From contig NZ_CP108427.1 of assembly GCF_035982055.1 (NCBI RefSeq), forward strand, positions 8,245,001 to 8,309,000: a stretch of 64,000 nt of DNA, read 5' to 3'. Positions 25,232 through 34,097 of the stretch are shown in pieces. The stretch comes from Streptomyces sp. NBC_01288. GTDB lineage: Bacteria > Actinomycetota > Actinomycetes > Streptomycetales > Streptomycetaceae. Numbering within the stretch: the stretch's first letter is position 1; every line of letters begins with the position of its first letter. A model generated the notes under the pieces. It was not told the DNA's origin. It was given only the letters and a program-made list of their open reading frames with translations, and did no database searches. The translations under genes and the position numbers were made by a program.

Positions 25232-25708
25232 TCAGTCGTCGGCTTCGGCGGGTTCGCAGATCGGGCAGGGGCTCAACTCGCCGTTCGCCACCAACTTCGC
25301 GTCCACCGGCACCGCTTCGGGCTTCCCGGCGACCAACGGGCAGTCCGCGCGGTGCCACAGCGTGCCGCCCGGCATCATCAGCAGGTCCCCGCTGACCGCC
25401 ACCGGCGTCGCGGCGGCCCGCGCGGACTCCTCGGCGTCGGCGGGTTCGGCGGCCACGAGAAGGCCGTACAGCTCCTCCACGCGCGCGGCGGCGAGGGCGG
25501 AGCGGCCGTGGGTGAGCAGGACCGCGGCGGCGACGATCAGCGCGGCGCCGGGGATCGTGCAGGAGGCCAGGTAGGGGAGTTGGCGTTCCGCGTAGCGCTC
25601 GCCCGAGATGCCGTACCAGCCGAGCACGCACAGGACCGCGCCGGTGGCGAGCGCGGCCCAGCCGGCCCACAGGGCGGGGTGCACGGTCCGCAGTCGGGCT
25701 GTCCGCAT
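25232..25708 (-). CDS. Small membrane protein with a cytosolic Cys/His metal-site-like tail
   Basis: The 158-residue protein has two membrane helices (ALWAGWAALATGAVLCVLGW and ASCTIPGAALIVAAAVLLTH), then a helix and a C-terminal domain. This domain holds WHRADCPLV and PCPICEP, a Cys/His set like the metal-binding fold of short DNA-repair and bacteriophage tails. It lies eight bases before the LivHMG start in the same direction, so it is probably co-transcribed with the importer. A role as accessory or sensor subunit is possible but unproven. Confidence 0.6.
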   Translation of the reverse strand: MRTARLRTVHPALWAGWAALATGAVLCVLGWYGISGERYAERQLPYLASCTIPGAALIVAAAVLLTHGRSALAAARVEELYGLLVAAEPADAEESARAAATPVAVSGDLLMMPGGTLWHRADCPLVAGKPEAVPVDAKLVANGELSPCPICEPAEADD

Positions 25709-25871
25709 TACGGCCCCCACACGTCGTGTGTCTGTCCATGCCGGCCAATGGCTTGCACTATGCCTTCTGACACCTGACCTGAAAACACCGGGCGAGCACG
25801 GCCCGGAACGACACCCGGCGGTGAGCCAGATGGTTCTCGGGAGCGACCTCAGGCGAAGGAACACAAGGCAC

Positions 25872-26384
25872 GTGCGGGGCACGGTGGTTGTGGCCGCCAT
25901 GGTCCTGGTGCTCGGGCCGACTCTGGCGGCCTGTAGCGACGACAGCGGGGATGGCGGCAGCGCGCCGCCGCCCACACCGTCCGTCGAGCAGCCGACGAGC
26001 GCACCGGCGACCGCGCCCGCGGACCCGGCCGCCGCGACGACCCAGATCAAGGCCAACTGGAAGAAGTTCTTCGACCCGGCCGGCTCCAGCGCGGACAAAC
26101 AGGCCGTCCTGGAGAACGGCGACAAGATGGGCCCGGTCCTCAAGGCATTCAGCGGCGACAAGCGCGGCGGGCAGGTCCAAGCGGCCGTCCAGAAGGTCGC
26201 GTTCACGTCGGCGACCCAGGCGACCGTGACCTACAGCCTCACCCTGAACGGCGCCACCGCCCTGCCGAACGCCTCCGGGACGTCCGTCGAGCAGGACGGC
26301 ACCTGGAAGGTGTCCGTCAACACCCTGTGCGCGCTGGTGGCGTTGAGCGGCGATGCCTCGCAGTCGCCCGGGGCGGGCTGCTAG
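25872..26384 (+). CDS. Small secreted lipoprotein of unknown function
   Basis: A 170-residue lipoprotein with a short basic N-region, hydrophobic core and lipobox TLAAC (Cys21), a Pro/Ala/Thr-rich spacer and an NTF2-like domain (TQIKANWKKFFDPAGSSADK, QATVTYSLTLNGATALPNASG, DGTWKVSVNTLC). This layout is common in actinobacterial lipoproteins. The GTG at 25872 is eleven bases after AAGGA; an ATG at 25830 would add 14 residues. Its TAG stop lies inside the left end of the inverted-repeat element at 26381. Confidence 0.72.
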   Translation: MRGTVVVAAMVLVLGPTLAACSDDSGDGGSAPPPTPSVEQPTSAPATAPADPAAATTQIKANWKKFFDPAGSSADKQAVLENGDKMGPVLKAFSGDKRGGQVQAAVQKVAFTSATQATVTYSLTLNGATALPNASGTSVEQDGTWKVSVNTLCALVALSGDASQSPGAGC

Positions 26385-26558
26385 TCCCTGCCATCAGACT
26401 CCCGTCGTTCGCCCGGAGGGCGGGCCCGGCGGCATCCGGTGCGTGCAGCTGCAAGGCGGAGGAGGGAGTCGACGCGGAGCGTCGGCGACCGACGACAACG
26501 CCGCAGGTGTGCGTGCCAGACGCCGCCGGGCAGGCGGGAGTCTGATGGCAGGGACTAG
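26381..26558. mobile_element. MITE-like element with perfect 24-bp terminal inverted repeats
   Basis: Bases 26381-26404 and 26535-26558 are perfect reverse complements. Each outer end is CTAG followed by TCCCTGCCATCAG and its complement, and pairing stops exactly outside the element. Internal subrepeats CCCGGCGGC (26425-26433) and GCCGCCGGG (26522-26530) extend the symmetry imperfectly. There is no ORF of its own. CTAG at both ends could be a duplicated target. The left end contains the stop of the lipoprotein gene; the right end contains the ribosome-binding site (GGGAG) and ATG of the binding-protein gene. Confidence 0.6.
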
Positions 26559-27828
26559 GGCCGCTGTCGTGGTGCTGCTGCTCCTGGGGAGCGCGGCCTG
26601 CGGCAGCCGCCTCCCGGAGAGCGACTTCGAGCACGGCAACTCCCGTACGCCCGCGCTCAGTAGCGGCGCGCCGATCCGGGTCGGCATCATCACCAGCGCG
26701 ACCAGCCCGGTCGGCGGCGACACCTTCACCGGCCCCCGTGACGGCGCCAAGGCGTACTTCGACCGCCTCGACGCGCGCGGGGGCATCGACGGGCACCCGG
26801 TCGAGGTGCGCCTGTGCGACGACGGCGGCAGCGGTGTCGGCAACAACGCGTGCGTGCACCAACTCATCGATGAGGACAAGGTCGTCGCCCTGGTCGCCAC
26901 CACCGCCCTCGACTACGCGGGCGCCTCCCGCGTCTCCCACGCGCGCGTGCCCGACATCGGCGGCCAGCCCATCGGCGCCGCCTACGACACCTGGCCGCAC
27001 CTGTACGGCATCTACGGCAGCCTCGCGCCCCGCGCCGGGACACCGGGCTGGGGCGGGCGGTTGTACGGCGGCACGGAGGTCTACCGGTACTTCAAGCGCG
27101 AGCGGGGCGCCCGTACCGCCGCCGTCGTGTCGTACAACCAGGCCGCGTCCGCCGCCTACGCCCGGCTCGTCGAGCAGGGGCTGAAGGCGGAGGGCTACAA
27201 GGTCGTCACCGAGCAGGTCGACTTCGCGCTGCCCAACTTCCGTGCCGCGGCAGCCGACTTGAAGCAGCAGGGCGCCGACCTCGTCTTCGACGCCATCGAC
27301 ACGCACGGGAACGCCCAGTTGTGCGAGGCGATGGACCAGGTCGGCGCGAAGGTCATCGCCAAGGTGACGAACGTACAGAACTGGACATCCACCGTCCCGG
27401 AGGACTACAAAAACGCCCCGCGCTGCCGCAACGCCCTGTGGGCGACCGGATCGAGCCGGGACTTCGACGACACCTCCCAGGCGGCCGTACAGGACTTCAG
27501 GGACGCGACCAAGGGGCTGAAGACGCACTCCCAGTGGCAGCTGGAGGGGTGGGCGGCGGCGATGTGGTTCACGGACGCGGCGAAGTCGTGTGCGAGGACG
27601 AGGGCGGGCGTCACGCGCGCGTGCGTCGACGGGTTCATGAACCGGAGCGAGGACTACACCGCCGACGGGCTGTTGGTTCCCGTCTCCTTCGAGCGGCTCG
27701 CCGAACCGCCGAAGACGCGCAGGACGTGTCTGTCCGTGGCCCGCTGGCAGGACGGTAGAGGGTGGGTCCCGCAAGGGGACATGAACAGCACCTGCTTCGA
27801 TGTGCCACAACTGCCGTACCGCCCTTGA
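26545..27828 (+). CDS. Branched-chain amino-acid-type substrate-binding lipoprotein (LivK-like)
   Basis: Binds the ligand outside the cell and delivers it to the LivHMG/LivF importer encoded divergently. The 427-residue protein has a lipoprotein signal ending GSAAC (Cys19). The periplasmic-binding type 1 fold follows: IRVGIITSATSPVGGDTFTGPRDGAKAYFD, GGIDGHPVEVRLCDDGG, and later VVSYNQAASAAYARLVEQGLK. Four or more extra cysteines suggest disulfides. The ATG and its GGGAG lie in the right inverted repeat of the MITE-like element, so initiation could be masked in mRNA if that hairpin forms. Confidence 0.88.
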   Translation: MAGTRAAVVVLLLLGSAACGSRLPESDFEHGNSRTPALSSGAPIRVGIITSATSPVGGDTFTGPRDGAKAYFDRLDARGGIDGHPVEVRLCDDGGSGVGNNACVHQLIDEDKVVALVATTALDYAGASRVSHARVPDIGGQPIGAAYDTWPHLYGIYGSLAPRAGTPGWGGRLYGGTEVYRYFKRERGARTAAVVSYNQAASAAYARLVEQGLKAEGYKVVTEQVDFALPNFRAAAADLKQQGADLVFDAIDTHGNAQLCEAMDQVGAKVIAKVTNVQNWTSTVPEDYKNAPRCRNALWATGSSRDFDDTSQAAVQDFRDATKGLKTHSQWQLEGWAAAMWFTDAAKSCARTRAGVTRACVDGFMNRSEDYTADGLLVPVSFERLAEPPKTRRTCLSVARWQDGRGWVPQGDMNSTCFDVPQLPYRP

Positions 27829-27842
27829 TAGAGACTTCGACC

Positions 27843-28844
27843 ATGTTGGAGACCTCGGCACGACTCCTCCGCCTGCTCTCGCTGCTCCAGGCCCACCGCG
27901 AGTGGTCCGGCGCCGACCTGGCCGACCGGCTCGGGGTCACCCCGCGGACCGTGCGCCGGGACGTGGACCGGCTGCGGGAGCTGGGGTATCCCGTCAACGC
28001 CAGTCCCGGCACGGGCGGCGGCTACCAGCTGGGCGCGGGCGCCGAGTTGCCGCCGCTGCTGCTGGACGACGACGAGGCGGTCGCCGTGGCGGTCGGGCTG
28101 CGCACCGCCGCCGGGCAGGGCATCGAAGGCATCGGCGAGACCTCCGTACGCGCCCTCACCAAGCTCGAACAGGTGCTGCCGAGCCGGTTGCGCCGCCGGG
28201 TGGGTGCCCTCAACGCGTTCACCGTGCCGATGCTGCACAACACGCTGCCGTCCGCCGTCGACCCGGCCGTGCTGACCGAGCTGGCCGCCCTTTGCCGGGA
28301 CGCCGAGCGGCTGCGCTTCGACTACGAGAGCCACGACGGCACGCCCACCAGACGCACCGTCGAACCGCACCGACTGGTCTGCACCGAGCGGCGCTGGTAC
28401 CTGGTCGCCTGGGACCTGGACCGGGAGGACTGGCGGACCTTCCGCGTCGACCGCGTCACGCCCAGGCCGCCGCACGGGCCGCGCTTCACCCCGCGCGAGC
28501 CACCGGCCGAGGACCTCGCCGCGCACGTCTCGAAAGGGGTCTCCACGCGCGCGTACGCCTCGCACGCCGTCGTACGGCTGCTCGTGCCCCTCCAGGAGGC
28601 GGCCGAGCGGATCTCACCGTCCGGCGGGACGCTGGAGGCCGACGGGCCGGACGCCTGTCTGCTGCGGACCGGGGCCCCGAACCTCGACCTGATGGTGGTC
28701 CACGTGATGATGATGGGCTTCGACTTCGAGGTCCTGGAGCCCGTCGAGCTGACCGAGACGATCAGGACGGCCCGGGACCTGCTGACCCGCGCGCTGGACC
28801 GGCACGGCCCGGGAGCCTACGGCGATTCTGTGCCGGAACGGTGA
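27843..28844 (+). CDS. WYL-domain transcriptional regulator with N-terminal HTH
   Basis: The 333-residue protein has an HTH_11-type DNA-binding domain (1-60, SGADLADRLGVTPRTVRRDVDRLRELGYPV), then GTGGGYQLG and a WYL ligand-sensing domain (about 140-220, LRFDYESHDGTPTRRTVEPHRLVCTERRWYLVAWD). Such proteins are activators or repressors responding to nucleotides or other small ligands. It starts 14 bases after the binding-protein gene and may be read through from it. The target is unknown. Confidence 0.88.
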   Translation: MLETSARLLRLLSLLQAHREWSGADLADRLGVTPRTVRRDVDRLRELGYPVNASPGTGGGYQLGAGAELPPLLLDDDEAVAVAVGLRTAAGQGIEGIGETSVRALTKLEQVLPSRLRRRVGALNAFTVPMLHNTLPSAVDPAVLTELAALCRDAERLRFDYESHDGTPTRRTVEPHRLVCTERRWYLVAWDLDREDWRTFRVDRVTPRPPHGPRFTPREPPAEDLAAHVSKGVSTRAYASHAVVRLLVPLQEAAERISPSGGTLEADGPDACLLRTGAPNLDLMVVHVMMMGFDFEVLEPVELTETIRTARDLLTRALDRHGPGAYGDSVPER

Positions 28845-29097
28845 AACCCTTATGCGGCGTCAGCTCCCGCCGTACCGCACGGAATCGGAATGGAAAGGGG
28901 CGCCCGGCCGGTTCTCGCGGCACTTTCCACGGGGCTATTCGGGGAGCCGGACCGACATGCGGGAATTACGTTCGAATGCCTGCGGAAGGCGTACGGAACC
29001 GCTCATACGTGTGAGGGATGCAGAACAAAACACACGTCCTGATCCTGTGACAGAAGTGTGACCGGAGAGGGACGGAGAGAGCGGAAGAGGGGCTAGC

Positions 29098-29322
29098 GTG
29101 GCGGGCATGGCATCCATTCCGACTCCACCGGCAGAGCCCCAGGACAGCCCGAACAGCTATGTGGGCCTCGATGCGACAGAGGCCGAGCGGCTCGCGCGGG
29201 AGCGCGGCTGGACGACCGTGCGATCGCTGCCGCCGGGGGCGGTCATCACCATGGAGTTCCGCGTGGGACGGCTCAACTTCGAGGTCGAGGACGGCACGGT
29301 GAAGCGCGCCTGGAAGGGCTGA
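29098..29322 (+). CDS. Peptidase-inhibitor I78-like small protein
   Basis: A 74-residue protein with the I78 core RGWTTVRSLPPGAVITMEFRVGRLNFEVEDG. The family contains inhibitors of subtilisin-like peptidases. No signal peptide is visible, so it is either cytosolic or leaderless. GAAGAGGGG lies just upstream of the GTG at 29098; an ATG at 29107 is an alternative. A terminator follows immediately. Confidence 0.8.
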   Translation: MAGMASIPTPPAEPQDSPNSYVGLDATEAERLARERGWTTVRSLPPGAVITMEFRVGRLNFEVEDGTVKRAWKG

Positions 29323-29335
29323 GCGCGGACGTGAC

Positions 29336-29371
29336 GAAGGCCCCTGTTCCGCTGGCGGAACGGGGGCCTTC
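29336..29371. terminator. Terminator between the I78 gene and the convergent PAP2 gene
   Basis: Arms GAAGGCCCC-T-GTTCCG and CGGAAC-G-GGGGCCTTC pair over 16 positions (one G-T) around a TGGC loop, followed by TTG. Confidence 0.85.
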
Positions 29372-29422
29372 TTGATGCGCGGGGATGGTTGTGCGTACCG
29401 GCCCCGCGGTCTTGGGCGGGGG

Positions 29423-30466
29423 TCAGCCGCCCGTCGCCGGACGGGCGGTGGCCGTGGCCGGGGTGGTGCCGCGCGCCACGCGGTCCGGGTGCGGCGGGCG
29501 GCGGCTGCCGATCGGGGTGACCGGGGTGCGCTCCGAGCGGGTCGTGTGCGGGCCCGGGGCGAGATGGGCCGGTGGCCGGGCCGAACGGCTCGCGGTGACC
29601 GTCTCACGGGCCGCCGGGACCTCGTCGCCCGAGGAGGAGGCGCGCGGCTTGAGCAGCACCGGCGCGGTGACCGGGGAGGCGGGTACGGGTGCGGGCGCCG
29701 TGCCGCCGCGGCGGGCCCGCCAGCGGTCGCGCAGGTCGAAGATCCGGGTCTCGGCCAGGGCGATCAGCGGCTCGCACCACGGGAGGGCGAGCAGGACCAG
29801 CAGACCGGCGGCCCAGCCCAGCAGCACATCGCTCAGCCAGTGCGTGCCGAGGTAGACCGTGGCGAGACCGACGCCGAGCGAGGTCACCGCGGACGCGGCG
29901 GACAGCCAGCGGCGGGCGGCCGGCGTGGAGGCCAGATACGCCAGGATTCCCCAGGTCACGACCGCGTTGGCGGTGTGGCCGCTGGGAAATATATCGCCGC
30001 CGAGACCCATCTCGTTCGAGCCGATGACGGTGGCGTAGTGCGGGCCGAGGCGGCCCATGCCGAGCTTGGCCGCGCCGACCGTGATGTTCAGCAGCAGCAG
30101 CAAGGTGCCCAGGGTCAGCAGCGGGCGCAGCGTGTGCTGCCGCCAGGAGCGCCAGCCCAGCCAGGCCGCGACCATCACCGCGGTGGGGCCGCGCTGGCCC
30201 AGGACCACGTAGTAGTCGACGAACCAGTGGATGCCGGCCCACTGCTGGTACGGCCGGAAGAACATGACCTGCCAGTCGAACCGGACCAGCCAGGACGTGG
30301 TCACGACGAGCCACACGATGGCGAGATAGAAGGCCAGGGTCGCCGCGAAGAGCACGACCCTGTGCCGGCTCATCTTCGGCACATCGATGTTGGCCGGCCG
30401 TTCGGGTTCACGGTCCAGCCTCGCGAACACCCGGTCCAGACGGGTGAGGTTTCGTTCGGTACGCAC
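29423..30466 (-). CDS. PAP2-family membrane phosphatase
   Basis: A 347-residue lipid phosphatase-like protein with about six helices. The three acid-phosphatase motifs are present: KLGMGRLGP, PSGHTANA and GTHWLSDVLLG. The C-terminal 100 residues are disordered and Pro/Ala/Arg-rich, an unusual cytoplasmic tail. It may dephosphorylate lipid phosphates such as undecaprenyl- or phosphatidylglycerol-phosphate. The start GTG has a poor ribosome-binding site. It is divergent in orientation from no adjacent gene, and the next minus-strand gene begins 259 bases upstream. Confidence 0.88.
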   Translation of the reverse strand: MRTERNLTRLDRVFARLDREPERPANIDVPKMSRHRVVLFAATLAFYLAIVWLVVTTSWLVRFDWQVMFFRPYQQWAGIHWFVDYYVVLGQRGPTAVMVAAWLGWRSWRQHTLRPLLTLGTLLLLLNITVGAAKLGMGRLGPHYATVIGSNEMGLGGDIFPSGHTANAVVTWGILAYLASTPAARRWLSAASAVTSLGVGLATVYLGTHWLSDVLLGWAAGLLVLLALPWCEPLIALAETRIFDLRDRWRARRGGTAPAPVPASPVTAPVLLKPRASSSGDEVPAARETVTASRSARPPAHLAPGPHTTRSERTPVTPIGSRRPPHPDRVARGTTPATATARPATGG

Positions 30467-30690
30467 TCAATCGACGTTACAGCGAGTGAGTGTGGATCCC
30501 CGTCGAATCAGCGGCTTTGTGATGACGATGTGATGTGGGAAAGCTCTCAGGCGCAGGTTTATTTCCGAGGATTCCGCAATCCCGGAGGGCTCCGTCCTTC
30601 AATTCCTTTGATCATGCCGGGGTGGAGTTTTAAGGCCCTTATGAATTAGTTCACCAAATGCTGGGGTGAAATTGGCCGGGCGCTCATGGA

Positions 30691-30731
30691 GTGTGACGAG
30701 TGGATCATGGGGTGTGATGAGTGGATCATGG
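30691..30731. repeat. 20-bp tandem direct repeat
   Basis: GTGTGACGAGTGGATCATGG (30691-30710) is repeated at 30712-30731 with one change (C to T). The second copy covers the stop of the mannosyltransferase gene (TGA on the minus strand at 30726-30728). It looks like a small local duplication. Confidence 0.6.
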
Positions 30732-31922
30732 CGGACCGGAACCGTTCAGCCAGAACGCCCCGTACACGGCCGACGCCACCGCGACACCACCCACCACCCA
30801 CGCTGACCTGGACGTACGCAACCGGGCCAACGCGAGCGCGAGGGGGAGCAACAGAGGGAAGGCGGGCATCAGCAGGCGCGGTTTCGAGCCGAAGTAGCTC
30901 GACGCGCACAGCGCGAGCGCGGTGACGACGCCGGTGTACACCAGGAGCGGCAGCGGCTGGCCCTGCCGGACGCCCACGACGTACAGCCAGAGCACCAGCC
31001 CGACCCCGACGATCAGCCCCACCCCGGCCAGGGCCGAGGGGAACGACGTGAACTTGTCGCCGACGAAACGGGCGAAGGCGGCACCCCCGTCGAAACCGTT
31101 GCGCCAGCCCGCCTGCACGTCGAGATAGCCCAGCGGGCCCTTGCCGGTGCGATGGCCGACCCACAGGACGTACCCGGCGGCGCCCAGGGGCGCGAGCGCC
31201 ATCCCGAGGGCGCGCGGCCAGATTCGCGCGCCGGGCGTGGGCGCCGTGCTGCGGTCCTGCACGAAAGGGGGCTCCGCGCGCGGGGCGAATCCGCTGAACC
31301 GCGAGGCCCATGCGGTGAACGAGGTGATGCCCGCGACCCACACCGCCGCGACCACCGCGAGCCCCACGGGCCGCGTCAGCCCGGCCAGCAGCGCGAGCGC
31401 GCCCGCCGTCACCCAGCGGCCGGTCAGGACGGCGTACAGGGACCACGCGGCGAGCGCCGTGAAGAGCGACTCGCTGTACGCCATCGACTGCACGATCCCG
31501 ACCGGGAGCACGGCCCACAGCAGCACGGCGCACACGCCCACGCGACGGCCGTAGACAAGCTCCACGACCACGAAGATCCCCCAGGCCGCAGCCAGCGAGG
31601 CGAGCACGCTCACCACGAGACCGCCGTCGGCGTACGACAGCGGGGACACCGCGTGCATGAACCTTTCCAGCCAGGGCAACAGCGGGAAGAAGGCGAGGTT
31701 CGAGTGGACGTCGCCGTTCGGGAGGCGGACCTCGTAGCCGTAACCGAGGTCGGCGACCCGCGTGTACCAGAGGGCGTCCCACCGCGCCGTCAGCAAGGTG
31801 TGGGCGCTCTTGCCGCGCGCCGCGCTCCACACCGCGAGCACCACCAGACCCAGGGTGCGGACGGCGGCGTACCCGAGAAGGGCCGGGGCCGCCCGGCGCA
31901 GAGGTGCTGCGAGATCGTTCAC
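30726..31922 (-). CDS. Polytopic PIG-V-like mannosyltransferase
   Basis: A 398-residue integral membrane protein with about ten helices. The RWDALWYTRVADLGYGYE segment in the first external loop resembles the acidic DxWxY catalytic motif of PIG-V/GT-C mannosyltransferases, followed by NLAFFPLLPWLERF. Such enzymes use polyprenyl-phosphate mannose to modify extracytoplasmic glycolipids or proteins. Only the GTG at 31922 gives the full first helix. The gene stands alone on this strand. The exact acceptor is not predictable. Confidence 0.82.
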   Translation of the reverse strand: MNDLAAPLRRAAPALLGYAAVRTLGLVVLAVWSAARGKSAHTLLTARWDALWYTRVADLGYGYEVRLPNGDVHSNLAFFPLLPWLERFMHAVSPLSYADGGLVVSVLASLAAAWGIFVVVELVYGRRVGVCAVLLWAVLPVGIVQSMAYSESLFTALAAWSLYAVLTGRWVTAGALALLAGLTRPVGLAVVAAVWVAGITSFTAWASRFSGFAPRAEPPFVQDRSTAPTPGARIWPRALGMALAPLGAAGYVLWVGHRTGKGPLGYLDVQAGWRNGFDGGAAFARFVGDKFTSFPSALAGVGLIVGVGLVLWLYVVGVRQGQPLPLLVYTGVVTALALCASSYFGSKPRLLMPAFPLLLPLALALARLRTSRSAWVVGGVAVASAVYGAFWLNGSGPP

Positions 31923-32183
31923 GGACCCGATTATCGAGGGGGCGCGGAACCGGCAGGCCCGGCGGGGGCGTGGTCCACGGAAGGGTGAGTGGTGTACGCC
32001 ACACGTGTTCTCCGGGGAGTGTGAGAGGTCCGCCACGTGGCATTGGCGTGAACTCGCGTACTCTGACGGCTCACTCGCCTTCGTTGCGCGGGTCGGAGAC
32101 ACCGCTCCTCTCCGGCCGCAGTCACGGGGAGTCCCCACCCCGTGAGCCCCGCCGAACGCGAGGGAACATCTGGGAGGTAGTAC

Positions 32184-33785
32184 ATGTCCGGGACGACCAC
32201 GGCTGCCGCAGCGCTGCGCCGTCGGGCGGCCGGGGCCGGTGCCAACCGCTGGGTCGTCCTCGTCGTCCTCTGCGTCAGCCTGCTCCTCGTCGCGCTCGAC
32301 GCCACCGTGCTCCATGTCGCGGTGCCCGCCGTCACCGAGGACCTCAAACCCGGCGCGATAGAGCTGCTCTGGATCGTCGACGTCTATCCGCTGGTCTGCG
32401 CCTCGCTCCTCATCCTCTTCGGCACCCTCGGCGACCGCGTCGGCCGCAGGCGCATCCTGCTCCTCGGCTACGGCCTCTTCGGCGTCGCCTCCGGCCTCGC
32501 CGCCCTCGCCCATGACGCCCAGGTGCTGATCCTCGCGCGGGCGCTGCTCGGTGTCGGCGGCGCGATGATCATGCCCGCCACGCTCTCGATCCTCCGCCAG
32601 GTCTTCCCCGACCGGCGTGAGCGGGCGGTGGCGATCGGTGTGTGGAGCGCGGTGGCCGCGGTCGGCGCGGCGGTGGGCCCGCTGCTCGGCGGGTTCCTGC
32701 TGGAGCACTTCTGGTGGGGCTCGGTCTTCCTCGTCAACATCCCCCTGATGCTGATCAGCCTCCCGATCGGCCGGCTCCTCCTCCCCGAGTCCCGCGGTGA
32801 TCGCAACGGCCCGTGGGACATCGTCGGCGCGCTCATGGCCGCGGGCGGTCTCTTCGGTGCCGTCTTCGGCGTGAAGCGGCTCGGTGGCGGGGAGCCGGTG
32901 GCGAGCGGATGGACCATTGCCCCGCTCCTCGTGGGCGCGGTGCTGCTGGTTCTTTTCGTACGACGGCAACGGCGCCGTACGCATCCGCTGGTGGACCTGA
33001 AGATGTTCCGCAAGCCGGCGTTCAGCACGTCCGTCGGCTGCATCGTGCTGGCGATGCTGGCACTGGTGGGCCTGGAGCTGATCGCGGCGCAGTACCTGCA
33101 ACTGGTCCTCGGCCTGTCGCCCCTCCAGACGGGTCTACGGCTGCTGCCGCTGACGTTCGCGGCGATGGCGGCGGGGTTGTTCGGGGCGCGGATGCTCCGG
33201 CGGTTCGGGCCGCGCCGGATGGTGTGCTTCGGGTTCTGTCTGACCGCGTTCTCGGTGCTGACGCTGACCGCGATGGGCGAGCGGGACAACACCGGGCTGC
33301 TGCTCTTCGGGTTCCTGTTGCTCGGGTTCGGGCTTGAGATGACGCTCTTCGGGGCGTACGAGTCGATGCTGAGCGAGGCGCCGCCGGCGCAGGCGGGTGG
33401 CGCGGCGGCGATCGGTGAGACCTCGTACCAACTCGGCGCGGGTATCGGCATCGCGCTCCTCGGCAGCGTGATGAACGCGGCGTACGCGCCCGGGCTGTCG
33501 TCCGTTCCCGGTGTACCGGCGTCCGCGTCGGCCTCGGCGGGGCATTCGCTGGGCGAGGCGTATGACGTCGCCGGGCGTCTGGGCGGGGTGCGTGGCGCCG
33601 CCCTGCGCGACGCGGCCCGGCACGCTTTCGTGCACGGCCTGCACGTCACGTTGCTCGTCAGCGCGGGGTTGCTGCTGCTGGGCGCGGTGATGGCGCTGCG
33701 ACTGCCCCGGATCATGCACTGCGAGGCGACTCTGGCCACGGTCCCCGCCCCCAGGGAAGTAGCGGAGTCCCGCATCTCAGCCTGA
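32184..33785 (+). CDS. DHA2-family MFS exporter
   Basis: A 533-residue drug:H+ antiporter with about 14 membrane helices. The motif LVALDATVLHVAVPAV in helix 1 and GDRVGRRRIL between helices 2 and 3 are typical of SmvA/EmrB-type pumps. GGGAGG (32171-32176) precedes the ATG. No regulator is adjacent, though the 260-base upstream gap contains a small GTGG-N6-CCAC repeat near 31990 that might be an operator. Confidence 0.9.
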   Translation: MSGTTTAAAALRRRAAGAGANRWVVLVVLCVSLLLVALDATVLHVAVPAVTEDLKPGAIELLWIVDVYPLVCASLLILFGTLGDRVGRRRILLLGYGLFGVASGLAALAHDAQVLILARALLGVGGAMIMPATLSILRQVFPDRRERAVAIGVWSAVAAVGAAVGPLLGGFLLEHFWWGSVFLVNIPLMLISLPIGRLLLPESRGDRNGPWDIVGALMAAGGLFGAVFGVKRLGGGEPVASGWTIAPLLVGAVLLVLFVRRQRRRTHPLVDLKMFRKPAFSTSVGCIVLAMLALVGLELIAAQYLQLVLGLSPLQTGLRLLPLTFAAMAAGLFGARMLRRFGPRRMVCFGFCLTAFSVLTLTAMGERDNTGLLLFGFLLLGFGLEMTLFGAYESMLSEAPPAQAGGAAAIGETSYQLGAGIGIALLGSVMNAAYAPGLSSVPGVPASASASAGHSLGEAYDVAGRLGGVRGAALRDAARHAFVHGLHVTLLVSAGLLLLGAVMALRLPRIMHCEATLATVPAPREVAESRISA

Positions 33786-34097
33786 CCAAAGACGTTCTCC
33801 CACCCACGCACCACCCGTGCAAGGTGCCAACAAGTGACCGTGTCCTGTGGGGCCCATTCACCGTTGGCGGCTGCGGGCTGGCGGCGGCTGAGCTTTGAGG
33901 TTGGGGCGGACGTCGGTGCACCCGCCCGCGGCGCTCAGCCCCCGCGGTAGACGCTCACTGCTTGGCGCCCCGCACAGGCGGGCGGGTGGGAAAGGTTTTG
34001 GGGTGAGGAGACACGCTGGACGCACGACATCCGCCGTCGTAACGTCGACCCGTCCCTCTAACTAGCGCTGATAGTTTTAAATGCCGGAGGCCCTGTC
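33786..34097 (+). promoter_or_regulatory. Intergenic region with palindrome before the acyl-CoA dehydrogenase
   Basis: No supported gene. Close to its right end is AACTA-N7-TAGTT (34060-34076), a short inverted repeat 21 bases before the start codon and overlapping a likely -10 (TAGTTT). TetR-type repressors of fatty-acyl metabolism often use such sites. GGAGG (34086-34090) is the ribosome-binding site of the next gene. The rest is GC-rich and without clear signals. Confidence 0.4.

Noticed and set aside
24012..25574. Plus-strand open frame of 520 codons inside livHMG
   Set aside because: Overlaps clear permease coding on the other strand and is rich in Arg, His and Gln only through frame effects.
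26353..26544. An earlier start for the LivK-like protein upstream of 26545
   Set aside because: The extension would translate the MITE-like element, including an Arg-rich stretch, and lacks a ribosome-binding site; ATG 26545 gives a normal lipoprotein signal.
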